Counted from the first letter of the stretch, positions 30,604-40,165 are shown. The stretch: DNA of 64,000 bases from Rhizobium sp. Pop5 (GCF_024721175.1 NZ_CP099399.1:2108001-2172000); one strand, 5' to 3'. Numbers and translations are program-made. The notes: a model not told the origin generated them from the letters alone.

Positions 30604-33402
30604 ATGGCCTTGAATATTCTGGACACGAACGGCGCAACGATTACCAAGACCGGCGCCGAGTTCGAAGCTTACGACGTCATCCGCGATTCCGCCGCACATC
30701 CTTCCGCGCCTGTCACTCTGGTTGTCTCGGATTCCGGCGCGGCCGATCTGGCCGACGAACTGGCTTCGGTCTCCGCGAACGTGACGGGCTCGAGCGGCGA
30801 CAATGTGATCACGACGGGCGCCGGCAACGACCACATCGATGGCGGCGACGGCGCGGACACGCTGAACGGCGGCGCCGGCAACGATGTCATCATTGGCGGT
30901 AGCGGCAACGACAAACTGATCGGCGGCGACGGCAACGACAGCATTACCGATGGTGGTTTTCCCATCTTTCTGCCGGGACCTGACGGCTTCCAGCCGGAAC
31001 ACATCGACATTGACGCCGGCGCGGGCGACGATTCCATATTCATAGACAGATTCGCTTCATTCATTTCTGGAACAATCGACGGCGGCGCCGGGATCGATAC
31101 GCTGCAAGCGTCCTCGCTCAACGGCCTGACGCTCAAGAACATCGAAGTCCTTAAGACCGAATTCTCGCAGGTTAGCGGTTCGAGCGCGCAGTTCGAAAGC
31201 TTCGACAAGATTGTCGGATCGTCCATTCCGTTCCCTGATTCTCGTCCATCATTGTCGGTTACTGACAGCGCCCACCTCGATCTTTCCGACGAGCTGGGAA
31301 ATCTCGGAGCTTTTATCACTGGCTTCTCCGGCGTCGACGCCAAGACCGGCGCCGGCAACGACGAGTTCGCGGGCAGCGACGTCGACGACATTTTCGACGG
31401 CAGCGGCGGCAACGACCTCATCAATGGCAACGCCGGCAATGACAAATTGACCGGCGGCGCCGGCAACGACACCATCAATGGCGGCGACGGCATCGACACC
31501 GCGGTCTTCTCCGGCAACTTTGCCAACTATTCCCTGGCGATCGACAATGGCAACCGTGTCGTGACGAGCGCGTTGGAAGGTAAGGACACGCTGACAGGCG
31601 TCGAATTCGCGCGCTTTGCCGATGGCGTCTACAATTTCGCTACTGAGACTTTCACCGTCAACGGTCCTGGGCCGGGTACTCCACTGAATATCCTGGATAC
31701 GCACGGCGCCACGATTACCAAGACCGGTGCCGAGTTCGACGCCTACGACGTCATCCGAGACTCCGAAATCAACCCTCTCGTCCCGGTCAACCTGGTCATC
31801 TCGGATTCCGGGACGGTAAACCTTGCCGACGAACTGGGCTCGGGCTCCGCAAACGTGACGGGTTCAAGCGGCGACAACGTGATCACGACGGGCGCCGGTC
31901 ACGACCACATCGATGGCGGTGACGGCAATGACACGTTGAACGGCGGAGCCGGACACGATGTGATCCAGGGCGGAAATGGCAATGACACGCTGAACGGCGG
32001 CGATGGCAATGATGATATAACCGGCGGCATCGGAAACGACGTCATCAGAGGCGGCGCCGGCAACGACACGATCTCCGATGGCGAGCATTTCGTCCATACC
32101 CCGGAGGTCTTCGATATCGACGCGGGCGACGGCGACGATGCCATAACCGTGGAGACATCCGCTCCATGGGCCTCCGGAACCATCGACGGCGGCGCCGGGA
32201 TTGATACGCTGCAGGTCGATTCGCTTCAGGGCCTTACAATCAAGAACATCGAAGTCCTTGAAACGGCGGGAGTTTGGGTTGCCGGTTCGAGCGCTCAGTT
32301 CGAAAGCTTTGACAAGATCGTCTGGTCAACCGATCGGTTCTCTGATTTCAACCCCTCTTTGGCATTGACGGATAGCGCCCACCTCGATCTTTCCGACGAG
32401 CTGGGAGATCGCGGATCTTTCATCCACGGCAATGTCCTCGGCATTGACGTCAAGACCGGCAACGGCGACGACGAATTTACCGGCACCGACGGCAACGACA
32501 TTTTCGACGGCAGCGGCGGTAATGACATTCTCAATGGCAATGGCGGCAATGACAAACTGACCGGCGGCGCCGGCAACGACACCATCAATGGCGGCGCCGG
32601 CATCGACACCGCCATCTTCTCAGGCAATTTCGCCAATTACTCCTTCGCGACGAACGGTAGCGATCACATCCTGACGAGCGCCGCGGAAGGAACGGATACG
32701 CTGACGGACGTCGAATTCGCCCGCTTTGCCGATGGCGTCTATGACTTCGCCACGCAAACCTTCACGCCCAAGGGTAATGCCGCACCGACCGATATCCAGC
32801 TCTCGAAAACCGCCCTTTCCGAGGATACGCCGCTCTGGACGACGGTCGGCTTGCTCAGCGCCAAGGATGCAGACGGTGACACGCTCACCTATAGGCTGCT
32901 CGACGGCGCCGGCGACCACTTCCGCCTGAAGGACAACCGCATCGTCACCTCGAAGGCACTCGACTACGAGACGGCCAAGTCGCACACGATCAAGGTGGCC
33001 GTCTCCGACGGCAAGGTCACCGTCGAAAAGGACATCGTGATCAACGTCCTCGACGTCAACGAAGCCCCCGTCAACAAGGCGCCTGTTAATCTCGCCTTCT
33101 CGCGCAGCTCGATCTCCGAAAATGTCGCGATCGGCACCGCGGTTGGCCTTCTCTCGGCCGTCGATCCGGAAGGCGGCGCCGTGAAATGGCGGTTGACGGA
33201 TGATGCCGACGGCATCTTCAAGCTCGTCGGCAACAAGATCCAGACGAAGGCGGCGATCGACTACGAAAGCCACCACAGCCTGACTTTCACCGCCGAAGCC
33301 TATGACGCGGCCGGAAACACTACCAGCCACGACTTCAAGATTGACGTGAAGGACGTCTTCGAGCCGTCCTTCTCTGGGCTGTCGCATGAGGCGCTGATCT
33401 AA
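30604..33402 (+). CDS. Large RTX (hemolysin-type Ca-binding) protein with cadherin-like domains
   Basis: The 932-residue protein is probably exported by a type I system: it has no N-terminal signal and is rich in GGxGxDxLx nonapeptides (GAGNDHIDGGDGADTLNGGA and similar). Residues 2-360 and 361-722 are two copies of one unit, each starting LNILDT(N/H)GATITKTGAEF and each holding two RTX blocks. Two cadherin-like domains follow (about 725-830 and 830-920), with LSAKDADGDTLTYRLLDGAG and a VLDVNEAP link. It ends in a short hydrophobic tail (FSGLSHEALI), as in type I substrates. GGGGAAAG precedes the ATG at 30604. No secretion genes are adjacent. Confidence 0.88.
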   Translation: MALNILDTNGATITKTGAEFEAYDVIRDSAAHPSAPVTLVVSDSGAADLADELASVSANVTGSSGDNVITTGAGNDHIDGGDGADTLNGGAGNDVIIGGSGNDKLIGGDGNDSITDGGFPIFLPGPDGFQPEHIDIDAGAGDDSIFIDRFASFISGTIDGGAGIDTLQASSLNGLTLKNIEVLKTEFSQVSGSSAQFESFDKIVGSSIPFPDSRPSLSVTDSAHLDLSDELGNLGAFITGFSGVDAKTGAGNDEFAGSDVDDIFDGSGGNDLINGNAGNDKLTGGAGNDTINGGDGIDTAVFSGNFANYSLAIDNGNRVVTSALEGKDTLTGVEFARFADGVYNFATETFTVNGPGPGTPLNILDTHGATITKTGAEFDAYDVIRDSEINPLVPVNLVISDSGTVNLADELGSGSANVTGSSGDNVITTGAGHDHIDGGDGNDTLNGGAGHDVIQGGNGNDTLNGGDGNDDITGGIGNDVIRGGAGNDTISDGEHFVHTPEVFDIDAGDGDDAITVETSAPWASGTIDGGAGIDTLQVDSLQGLTIKNIEVLETAGVWVAGSSAQFESFDKIVWSTDRFSDFNPSLALTDSAHLDLSDELGDRGSFIHGNVLGIDVKTGNGDDEFTGTDGNDIFDGSGGNDILNGNGGNDKLTGGAGNDTINGGAGIDTAIFSGNFANYSFATNGSDHILTSAAEGTDTLTDVEFARFADGVYDFATQTFTPKGNAAPTDIQLSKTALSEDTPLWTTVGLLSAKDADGDTLTYRLLDGAGDHFRLKDNRIVTSKALDYETAKSHTIKVAVSDGKVTVEKDIVINVLDVNEAPVNKAPVNLAFSRSSISENVAIGTAVGLLSAVDPEGGAVKWRLTDDADGIFKLVGNKIQTKAAIDYESHHSLTFTAEAYDAAGNTTSHDFKIDVKDVFEPSFSGLSHEALI

Positions 33403-33840
33403 AGGACGCCCGCGCAAAGCCGTGCGGCGGTTTTGAGCGGGCTTGCGGAGAACCAAAAACCTGAAGGGTGACAAGCGAGATCCGAGAAGATCGCGACACG
33501 GTTCTTCCCGACGCAGAGATGCGTCGGGTATGGTTTGAGAGATCGGAGCGCCGGCAAGACATGCTGGCGCTCCCGCTTCGAAAGAGCGTCTGTGCTTCGA
33601 GGCTCAGCCTGTGGATTTTGCGCCTCGGCATGAGCGGGTGCTCGCCCCGTCCGCAAGGTTAAGACTATCTAAAGTCCCGCCTGGATTTCATCAGACATCG
33701 AATAACACGCTCGCCGACGGCCGCGTCCTGGGGTTGCCTTGCTTGCCCGGGCTGCAGGAGCGGAATCGATTCCCTGATGCGACTCCGGCTTAGGGATAGG
33801 CGGAAACGCGGCGCGGGCTTAAATGTCGAAGGGATAAGCC
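33403..33840. other. Intergenic region with a stable hairpin
   Basis: There is no gene here. CCCGACGCA (33507-33515) and TGCGTCGGG (33520-33528) form a perfect 9-bp stem around a GAGA tetraloop, without a following T-run. It may slow transcription after the RTX gene or be part of a small RNA. Nothing else stands out. Confidence 0.45.
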
Positions 33841-34140
33841 ATGCTCATGATTGTTTTTATACTCGGCTTTTCGATCGTCGTTTCGCAGCTCATCTGCAGG
33901 CGGTTGCCGACCGGCTTCATCTATTCCTTGCTCGCCTGGCTGTGCACCGTTGTGGCCGCCCTCGCCGCCACCGTCCTGGCGTTCCTTGCTCTCTATTTCA
34001 CCGTCCCAGCGGCCATTGCGCCCAACGAACTCGTGGCGTCGTCGGCGATCAATTTCACGGAGGCATTCCTGCTCTCGCCATTCGTGGTCTGGTTCCTGCG
34101 CCGAAAGGTGCGCAAACAAACCGCCACGCCCGAAACATGA
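33841..34140 (+). CDS. Small membrane protein, three predicted helices
   Basis: The 99-residue hydrophobic product begins MLMIVFILGFSIVVSQLICR. Its second and third helices are YSLLAWLCTVVAALAATVLA and the region up to FLLSPFVVWFLRRKVRK, which suggests a cytoplasmic C-terminus. AAGGGATAAGCC lies before the ATG at 33841. I do not recognise the family. Confidence 0.6.
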   Translation: MLMIVFILGFSIVVSQLICRRLPTGFIYSLLAWLCTVVAALAATVLAFLALYFTVPAAIAPNELVASSAINFTEAFLLSPFVVWFLRRKVRKQTATPET

Positions 34141-34437
34141 AGCGAGACAGGCACGGATTTGTTGTCCGCGAGGTAACTCCGCCATGAAAACCACTTCTAA
34201 GGGAATCCGGGGCCGACTATCGAAATTCACCGCGTCGTCCCGTCTCGGCACGGAATCCCGATATGGCACAGCCGTGCAACCATATGCTAACTTTTCGTCA
34301 AGTATCTGAATCTTCGGCATTTCCTGTCATAATAGAGGCCATGCCACAATAAAGTGGCTTGCTTTTTGCCCGAAATGCTGGCACCAATCCAAACACTCGG
34401 GCATTTGCATGCCGGTGACTGGACCGATGTGGTAATC

Positions 34438-34479
34438 CCTTCCGTGACGGAAGGCGCGCGGGAATACCCGCCTACGTAG
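34438..34479 (+). promoter_or_regulatory. Structured leader upstream of the cold-shock gene
   Basis: Three hairpin elements lie in a row: CCTTCCGT/ACGGAAGG (34438-34454), GCGGG/CCCGC (34458-34471) and the palindrome CTACGTAG (34472-34479). They are 130-170 nt upstream of the cold-shock start, consistent with a long, structured 5' leader that regulates cspA-type mRNAs by temperature. The remaining bases of the 467-nt gap from 34141 show no gene. Confidence 0.4.
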
Positions 34480-34607
34480 ACGTTCTTTCCCCGTACGTGA
34501 CTTCTCCGACTGACCCTTCGTCCCAATAATCGGGGCGAAAGCTAAAGCCGTCCGCTTCCTCTCGGGGGCGCGGATACTACACAGACTAAGGGAAAAGGAC
34601 TATCCCA

Positions 34608-34820
34608 ATGGCCACCAAGGGCACCGTAAAATTCTTCAACCAGGACAAGGGTTTTGGTTTCATCACGCCGGACGGCGGCGCAAAGGACGTTTTCGTCCAC
34701 ATCTCCGCGCTGCAGGCTTCTGGCATCCAGTCGCTGCGCGAAGGCCAGCAGGTCACCTTCGACACCGAGCCGGATCGCATGGGCAAGGGCCCGAAGGCCG
34801 TCAACATCTCGGCTTCGTAA
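34608..34820 (+). CDS. cspA: Cold-shock protein (CspA family)
   Basis: The 70-residue single CSD protein binds single-stranded RNA and DNA and acts as an RNA chaperone. RNP1 is KGFGFI and RNP2 is VFVHIS; the protein starts [26 protein letters not shown] lies about 9 nt before the ATG. The long structured leader upstream and the terminator directly downstream indicate a monocistronic gene. Rhizobia have several paralogues, so the symbol denotes the family. Confidence 0.93.
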   Translation: MATKGTVKFFNQDKGFGFITPDGGAKDVFVHISALQASGIQSLREGQQVTFDTEPDRMGKGPKAVNISAS

Positions 34821-34846
34821 GTCAGATTTCCGCTTCTGCGGCATCG

Positions 34847-34878
34847 ACGGCGCTCCGCAAGGGGCGCCGTTTCTGTTT
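34847..34878 (+). terminator. Intrinsic terminator after the cold-shock gene
   Basis: ACGGCGCTCC (34847-34856), a GCAA tetraloop and GGGGCGCCGT (34861-34870) form a strong stem with one G:T pair. It is followed by the T-rich tract TTCTGTTT. It lies 26 nt after the stop codon. Confidence 0.8.
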
Positions 34879-35001
34879 GCGCAGCAGGATTTGTCGATCG
34901 CACCTCCAGATGTTATATGCGCGCTTGATGGATGATCCCGCCCATGCGGCGGTGCGGCACCCGCTTTGAGGCGCCATGAAACAAGGAACAATGGAACGTC
35001 G

Positions 35002-36003
35002 ATGACTGAGAAGAGGCCGATATTCGCGGTCGCCCCGATGATCGACTGGACGGACCGGCATTGCCGTTACTTCCACCGCCAGATCAGCCGGGAGGCGCTG
35101 CTTTATACCGAGATGGTGGTGGCCGACGCGATCATCCACGGCCCGCGCGAGCGCCTGCTCGGTCATGACCCGGCGGAACATCCGCTGGCGCTGCAGCTCG
35201 GCGGCTCGGACCCGGTTAAGCTCGCCGAAGCGGTAAGGCTCGCCCAACCCTATGGCTATGACGAAGTCAACCTCAATGTCGGCTGCCCCTCCGATCGTGT
35301 GCAGTCGGGCACCTTCGGCGCCTGCCTGATGCTGACGCCGGAAACGGTGGCCGCATGCGTGGCGGCGATGAAGGCGGTCGCAACCGTGCCGGTGACGGTG
35401 AAATGCCGGATCGGTGTCGACGAGCAGGAGCCGGAAGAGGCGCTGCCGGCGCTGATCACCCGCGTGCTCGACGCCGGCGCCGACGCAATCTGGATCCATG
35501 CGCGCAAGGCCTGGCTGAAAGGCCTGAGCCCCAAGGAAAACCGCGAGATCCCGCCGCTCGACTACGATATCGTCTACCGGATGAAGGAGAGCTGGCCTGA
35601 TGTCTTCATCGGCATCAACGGCGGCATCCGCACGCTGGACGAGGCAGAAGCCCACCTGGCCCATGTCGATGGCGTCATGCTCGGCCGCGCCGCCTATCAG
35701 AACGCAGCAATCCTCGCTGATGTCGACCACCGCTTCTTCGGCGCTCCGGCCGCCGAGCCGGACTGGCAGGCGCTCCGCGACCGGATGATGACCTATGCCG
35801 AACGCCACATCGCCAGCGGCGGCCGGCTGCAGCACGTCGCCCGCCACATGGTCGGCCTCTTCACCGGTCTCCCCGGCGCCCGCCGCTACCGCCAGATCCT
35901 CTCGACCGATGCCGCAAAAAACGGCGCCGGCCCGGAAGTGCTGGCCGCGGCCTTCGCGGCCGTGGATTTTTCCGGGGCGGAGCAGGAGGCGGTCAGCGCG
36001 TAA
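35002..36003 (+). CDS. dusA: tRNA-dihydrouridine synthase A
   Basis: The 333-residue flavoenzyme reduces uridines in the tRNA D-loop. It has the FMN-barrel start FAVAPMIDWTDRHCRYFHR, QLGGSDP, the catalytic Cys95 in VNLNVGCPSDRVQSG, FGACLM and later VTVKCRIGVD, WIHARKAWLKGLSPKENR and VFIGINGGI. This is the DusA subgroup signature. The start at 35002 follows a GGAACG site; the frame is open further upstream. dusA is a recorded insertion target of many islands, but here it is complete and the phage genes begin after its 3' end. Confidence 0.93.
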   Translation: MTEKRPIFAVAPMIDWTDRHCRYFHRQISREALLYTEMVVADAIIHGPRERLLGHDPAEHPLALQLGGSDPVKLAEAVRLAQPYGYDEVNLNVGCPSDRVQSGTFGACLMLTPETVAACVAAMKAVATVPVTVKCRIGVDEQEPEEALPALITRVLDAGADAIWIHARKAWLKGLSPKENREIPPLDYDIVYRMKESWPDVFIGINGGIRTLDEAEAHLAHVDGVMLGRAAYQNAAILADVDHRFFGAPAAEPDWQALRDRMMTYAERHIASGGRLQHVARHMVGLFTGLPGARRYRQILSTDAAKNGAGPEVLAAAFAAVDFSGAEQEAVSA

Positions 36004-36005
36004 GC

Positions 36006-36180
36006 CGTGCCCCCCAAGAGAGCCTCATACTGAGGCGCGGAAGCCGAAGGCTGAAGCCTCGAAGGACGAGGCGGGCGCGTTTGCGGTTGACGAACGCAAG
36101 GAGCAGCGTTGAATGTGTGCTTCGAGGCTTCGCCTTGCGGGCTACGCACCTTAGCATGAGGGACGTTAGAGGACGCCCGC
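36006..36180. repeat. RIME-like intergenic repeat, longest copy
   Basis: This copy keeps both parts. AAGAGAGCCTCATACTGAGG plus GAAGCCTCGAAGGACGAGGC form the left palindrome. An inverted right part contains GTGCTTCGAGGCTTCGCC and CGCACCTTAGCATGAGGGAC. It separates dusA from the prophage endolysin gene and serves as the reference for the interrupted copy at 11545/12758. Confidence 0.7.
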
Positions 36181-36248
36181 ATCCCTGATGCGATCTCTAG
36201 GATCACCTAGGATCTGGGGGCAACCCGAAAAAGCCGCCCCGCTCCAGT

Positions 36249-37049
36249 TCACGACACCTTCGCCAATGCCTGATAGGCCGTAGCGCGATCCCTGCTCTGC
36301 CGCGCCTTCACCGCCAGCATCCCCGCCGCCACGAGAACGACGGCGAAGACACCCGCGATCAGCAGCCAGTTGACCTGCCCGCCGAGCACCACATTCGAAC
36401 CGACGCCGCCGGTTGCCAAGGCAGTGGTCCCGCCGGCGCTGCGCCGCTGCTTCCTGGCCGCCGCCTCTGCCTTGCCGGCCTCCTCCAGTAGCGCGCCTTT
36501 CGGATCGGCATGCGCCGAGGCCGCAAGCCACATGGCGACACCCCTTGCCTCAACATCGGCGACCCGCCTCGACCACCCGCCGCGGAAGGTCGTCCAGGTC
36601 TTCAACCCCTGCAGAAAACCAAGCCGCTTTGCGCAAAGCGCCTGGATCGCCTGTTTGACATCGCTCGCCGCCGCCTTCTTCAGCGTCTCGCCGCCGACGA
36701 CGCCGTCGGCGGTCGCGCCGACCACCGCCTGCAGCGTCTTGGCTGCCCGCGCCGTGCCGGAATTGATGCCGAAATCGAATGTCACCAGATCGAGACCTGC
36801 AGGCAGCGCCTCGGCACCGAGCGGCCGCCAGTAGTTCCGCTGATAGATCGGCGTTACGTCGGCGAGCGTCAGCCGGGCGATATCGAGATTGGGGTAGCTC
36901 GCAGCGGCTATGCCGTATTTCGTGCCTTTCAAGGTGCCCTTGCCGACGGCGCCGCCGGTCCAATTCCCCGGGTCGCGCATGTCTGACGTGAAGCCGCCTT
37001 CGTAGTTAAGCGTGATCGGCAGGCAGGCAGACAAGTTTCCTTTGGCCAT
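36249..37049 (-). CDS. Phage endolysin, glycoside hydrolase 108 type, with C-terminal membrane segment
   Basis: The 266-residue N-acetylmuramidase would cut peptidoglycan at lysis. The GH108 motif is LPITLNYEGGFTSDMRDPGN, with catalytic Glu17. KYGIAAASYPNLDIA and WRPLGAEALPAGLDLVTFD then lead to a PG-binding_3 region (FGINSGTARAAKTLQAVVG). A C-terminal membrane helix (NWLLIAGVFAVVLVAAGMLA) is unusual for endolysins of this family and would anchor the enzyme. GAAGGG precedes the ATG at 37049. It is the last gene of the leftward early arm. Confidence 0.88.
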   Translation of the reverse strand: MAKGNLSACLPITLNYEGGFTSDMRDPGNWTGGAVGKGTLKGTKYGIAAASYPNLDIARLTLADVTPIYQRNYWRPLGAEALPAGLDLVTFDFGINSGTARAAKTLQAVVGATADGVVGGETLKKAAASDVKQAIQALCAKRLGFLQGLKTWTTFRGGWSRRVADVEARGVAMWLAASAHADPKGALLEEAGKAEAAARKQRRSAGGTTALATGGVGSNVVLGGQVNWLLIAGVFAVVLVAAGMLAVKARQSRDRATAYQALAKVS

Positions 37050-37263
37050 GGCAATTTTCCCTTCGGATGAAACCTGCGCCAACCATTGCCGATGAAGAGT
37101 TGTCGGATCGAACGCCTGCGGCCATCCGCTGAAAATGCTCCTGAAGGTGGTGGCCGTCCTCGTCCTTCGCCCGCGCCTCAGGATAAGGCCGGAGTGGACG
37201 TCGGCACTCGTGGCTAAAGAGAGAACGGCAGGCGCCAGGTTAGCCCTCATGGACCTCCCGTCT

Positions 37264-38694
37264 CTAGAACACCTTTCCCTCACCACCCTCATCAAAGATC
37301 GGATTGAGAAACACCACCCGGTCCTCGCCGCCCCTGCGGTCGCGGCTGGCGGTCCAGCCGAGTTTCTTCACGATGCGGCCGATGCGGCCGGCGTGGCGCC
37401 AGTCGGCGTCTTTCGCCGCTATGCCGAGGCTCTTCAAAATCTCGTGCTGGGAAAGCGATCTCTCGCCTTTCAGTGTCGGAACGATCACCTCGACCCAGAC
37501 GTCGACATCGGTGCGCTTCTCCTGCTCGGCGACGACGGCCTGCTGCTCCTCCTCCTGCACCCACCAGGGCGTCTTGGCCTTGTAGAGAGCCACGGCCTCC
37601 GCCCAGAGCTGGTCACGGTCGGCGGCGATCGCTTCGATGTCGATGCGCCCGACCGTCAGCGGCCAGAAGCTGCGCCCGCCTGTGGTATCTTTGAGATAGG
37701 GATTGCCGTCGGGACTGATCGTGCCGCAGAGGCAGACGCGCCGCGGCGCCTCGACAACCGACCGGCCGTAAGGCGGGCGGAAGCGATCGGTCTGCTTGCG
37801 CAGGAATTTTTTGACCGCGCTGGTCTCCGAGGCGTTGAAGCGATGCATTTCCGCAACCTCCAGGCCCCAGATGCCCTGCATCTCCATCATCGCGTCCTTC
37901 GAGCCGATGTCGGACAATTCGTCGGTGAAGAAATCGTCGCCATAGAGCATGCGCACGGCGGTGGATTTCCGCGCCCCTTGCGGCCCTTCGAGGATCGGCA
38001 TCGTATCGACCTTGCAGCCCGGCTGCAGCCCGCGTGCCACGCTCGATATTAGCCAGCGCAGGCCGACAGTCCGGGCGTAGGGCGTATCTTCGATGCCCAT
38101 GTAATAAGTCAGCCAGTTGTGCAGCCGCGGCCTGCGATCCCAGACGAGCCCCTCGAGATAATCGGTCAGCCGGTCGAAACGCGCATGTTCGGCCACCGTC
38201 TGGATCACCGGGGCGATGGTCGCGACCTTCGGCGTCATGTCGTTCGCCTCCAGCCACATGACGGCCTCGCTGTAATCGCGATCCTGCAGCAGGCGTTCGC
38301 GCCAGCGGCCCCTGGCCGCGTCCCAGGGCGGCCGGCGCATCAGCACGACGCCCATCTTGAACGCGTCGAAGGCGAAGATACCCGAGAGATCAGGGTGATG
38401 TTCGAGGAACAGCGCCCAGTTGCGCGTGGCGCCTGGCTTGATCCTGCCCTTTTCACTGCGCAGCAGCTCCATCTGCCAGCCATTGTCGGCCGCGATGGTT
38501 TTGCCGGCGGCCGCTGGCCGAGCCTGGCGCGCCTTCGGAGCCGCGGGCGGCGTCCATGGCCGCGCCGCTGCCTGGATGAAGCCGGAGAGCTCGTCCTCGC
38601 TCCAGCCGTCGCCGACGGCATCGGCCGCATCCCAGCCCTTCGGGGGCACGCGCCCGGAAAGCCAGTCGGCATAGAGATAGGGAGGGGATGTCAT
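37264..38694 (-). CDS. VapE-family phage NTPase/helicase-like protein
   Basis: The 476-residue product carries the virulence-associated E (VapE/DUF5906-like) P-loop domain: Walker A EGPQGARKST (237-245), GIWGLEVAEMHRFNASETSA, then RPPYGRSVVEAPRRVCLCGT with TTGGRSFWPL. Such proteins replace helicases or origin-activating NTPases in phage replication modules. Gene order (primase, then VapE) supports this. The start at 38694 lies 17 nt after the primase stop, so they are co-transcribed. Confidence 0.88.
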   Translation of the reverse strand: MTSPPYLYADWLSGRVPPKGWDAADAVGDGWSEDELSGFIQAAARPWTPPAAPKARQARPAAAGKTIAADNGWQMELLRSEKGRIKPGATRNWALFLEHHPDLSGIFAFDAFKMGVVLMRRPPWDAARGRWRERLLQDRDYSEAVMWLEANDMTPKVATIAPVIQTVAEHARFDRLTDYLEGLVWDRRPRLHNWLTYYMGIEDTPYARTVGLRWLISSVARGLQPGCKVDTMPILEGPQGARKSTAVRMLYGDDFFTDELSDIGSKDAMMEMQGIWGLEVAEMHRFNASETSAVKKFLRKQTDRFRPPYGRSVVEAPRRVCLCGTISPDGNPYLKDTTGGRSFWPLTVGRIDIEAIAADRDQLWAEAVALYKAKTPWWVQEEEQQAVVAEQEKRTDVDVWVEVIVPTLKGERSLSQHEILKSLGIAAKDADWRHAGRIGRIVKKLGWTASRDRRGGEDRVVFLNPIFDEGGEGKVF

Positions 38695-38711
38695 GAGTAC
38701 TGCGCGCCGCC

Positions 38712-39608
38712 TTATCGAACGACGCCGAGGACACGATAGCTGCAGCCGAGGCCGGTGAGGATCGTGCCGATATCGTCAGCGGCTTTCATGCCGGCGATGA
38801 CGCCGGTTTCGGGATGCGGCCGATCGGCATCCGGCCACATGAGGATGTTGCGGCCGGCAAGCGGCGACCAGTCGGCATGCTTGACCCCTTGCGTGCCGCC
38901 GGGCCAGGAAACCACGGTGCGCCCAGTGGCCGCCGACAGCGCGTCGCGGCACTTCTCTCCCTCGACGACGAGAACCGCCCTCGCCGCGCCGAGCTGGCCG
39001 AGCCCATAGAGCGGGCGCGGTTTGGGAAAGGGAAAGCGGCACCAGGTCTCGGTACCATCAGGCAGACGCACCCACATGACCATCGGCGTTTCCTTGCCGC
39101 CCCCGCCAAGCTCGTGGCGCAGGACATGGCCGATCAGCCCGCCCTCCTGCCCGCGATAGGGAAAGACCATCGACGGGGCGAAAGAGCCCCACTCGGCTCT
39201 TTCGCCCCGTCGCTTCGGATTGTAAAGCCGCACCGGCCTGCCGCATTCGATGGATGCGGCAGGCGGCGTCAGTGGCACGATCCCGGCATAGACGTCGAGC
39301 GCCACCGTTCTCGGCAGCGCAGGATCGGGCGCTGCAAAGCGGCCGCCGAGGATCTCGATCGCTCCCGCGAGGTCGACGCCTTTGATTTTCCTGACGAAAT
39401 CGATCACGTCGCCATGCGCGCCGCAGCCGAAGCAGTGGAAACGCTCGACATGGTCCTTCCCGGGAAAAATGGTGAAGGAGGGTGTCGCCTCGGCATGGAA
39501 GGGGCAGCAGGCGACGAATTCGCGCCCGGCCCGCTTCAGCGCCAGCCCGTGGCGAGCCGCCTCCTCGGACAGGCAGATATCACGCCTGACACGTTCGACT
39601 TCGGTCAT
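38712..39608 (-). CDS. Phage DNA primase (CHC2 zinc finger plus Toprim)
   Basis: The 298-residue product has an N-terminal CHC2 zinc motif (ACCPFHAE..., then FHCFGCGAHGDVIDF; ligands C35, H38, C59, C62). A Toprim domain follows, with VLVVEGEKCRDAL (Glu) and NILMWPDADRP (DxD). It would synthesise primers for prophage replication. It is shorter than DnaG because the middle RNA-polymerase region is reduced, as in phage primase-like proteins. CAGGGG precedes the ATG at 39608. Confidence 0.88.
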   Translation of the reverse strand: MTEVERVRRDICLSEEAARHGLALKRAGREFVACCPFHAEATPSFTIFPGKDHVERFHCFGCGAHGDVIDFVRKIKGVDLAGAIEILGGRFAAPDPALPRTVALDVYAGIVPLTPPAASIECGRPVRLYNPKRRGERAEWGSFAPSMVFPYRGQEGGLIGHVLRHELGGGGKETPMVMWVRLPDGTETWCRFPFPKPRPLYGLGQLGAARAVLVVEGEKCRDALSAATGRTVVSWPGGTQGVKHADWSPLAGRNILMWPDADRPHPETGVIAGMKAADDIGTILTGLGCSYRVLGVVR

Positions 39609-39694
39609 ACCAGACCCCTGATCTGATCGTTGTGATCGCCGCAACATTTGGCGGGTGCAAGCTCGGGCGCGGAATTCAGTTCACTTGCCCGCCG

Positions 39695-40165
39695 TCAGGC
39701 GCGGCGAGCCGGCGCAATCTCGCCTGCCATGATCAGCCGGTAGCCCTGGCGATAGCCGACATTTTCGATGCCGATGCCGGAACCTTCCAGCCGGGTACGG
39801 AGATGGCAGAGCGCCACCTTGAAGGCGGCATACATGCGCGTCGGCGACGGCCCGCCATCGGCATCGTCGACATACATCGCATCGAAGATCCGTTCGGTTT
39901 GAACAGGCATGCCCCTGCCGCGCCAGACCGCGCCGAGGATGCGCGCCTGCAGCGGCGTCACATGATAGCGATCGACGACGATTTCGAGCGTGGGCGCTGC
40001 CACCGGCTGCTTGCAGCACGGGCAGTTGATCGGCTCCATCGCCGCGGGCCCCGCCCCCGCCTTCTCCATGACCCGCTCTTTCCGAGCCGGCTCAACCGCC
40101 TCGCCCGAAACCGGCCGCCTCATCGCGGCCGGCGCCAATCTGACTTTCCTGTCTGCTGCCGTCAT
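39695..40165 (-). CDS. Winged-helix DNA-binding protein with a CxxC pair
   Basis: The 156-residue product has a basic N-terminus, a cysteine cluster (INCPCCKQPV) and a C-terminal winged helix. That domain reads EIVVDRYHVTPLQARILGAV, LCHLRTRLEGSGIGIENVGY and QGYRL, resembling the OmpR/PhoB effector domain without a receiver. In the early arm it is likely a phage transcription factor. AAAGGTG lies before the ATG at 40165. Confidence 0.7.
   Translation of the reverse strand: MTAADRKVRLAPAAMRRPVSGEAVEPARKERVMEKAGAGPAAMEPINCPCCKQPVAAPTLEIVVDRYHVTPLQARILGAVWRGRGMPVQTERIFDAMYVDDADGGPSPTRMYAAFKVALCHLRTRLEGSGIGIENVGYRQGYRLIMAGEIAPARRA

Noticed and set aside
35002..36003. dusA as the prophage attachment gene
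   Set aside because: Known dusA-targeting elements insert at the 5' end, whereas this gene is complete and phage genes start after its 3' end behind a RIME-like repeat. No integrase or duplicated dusA segment is visible.
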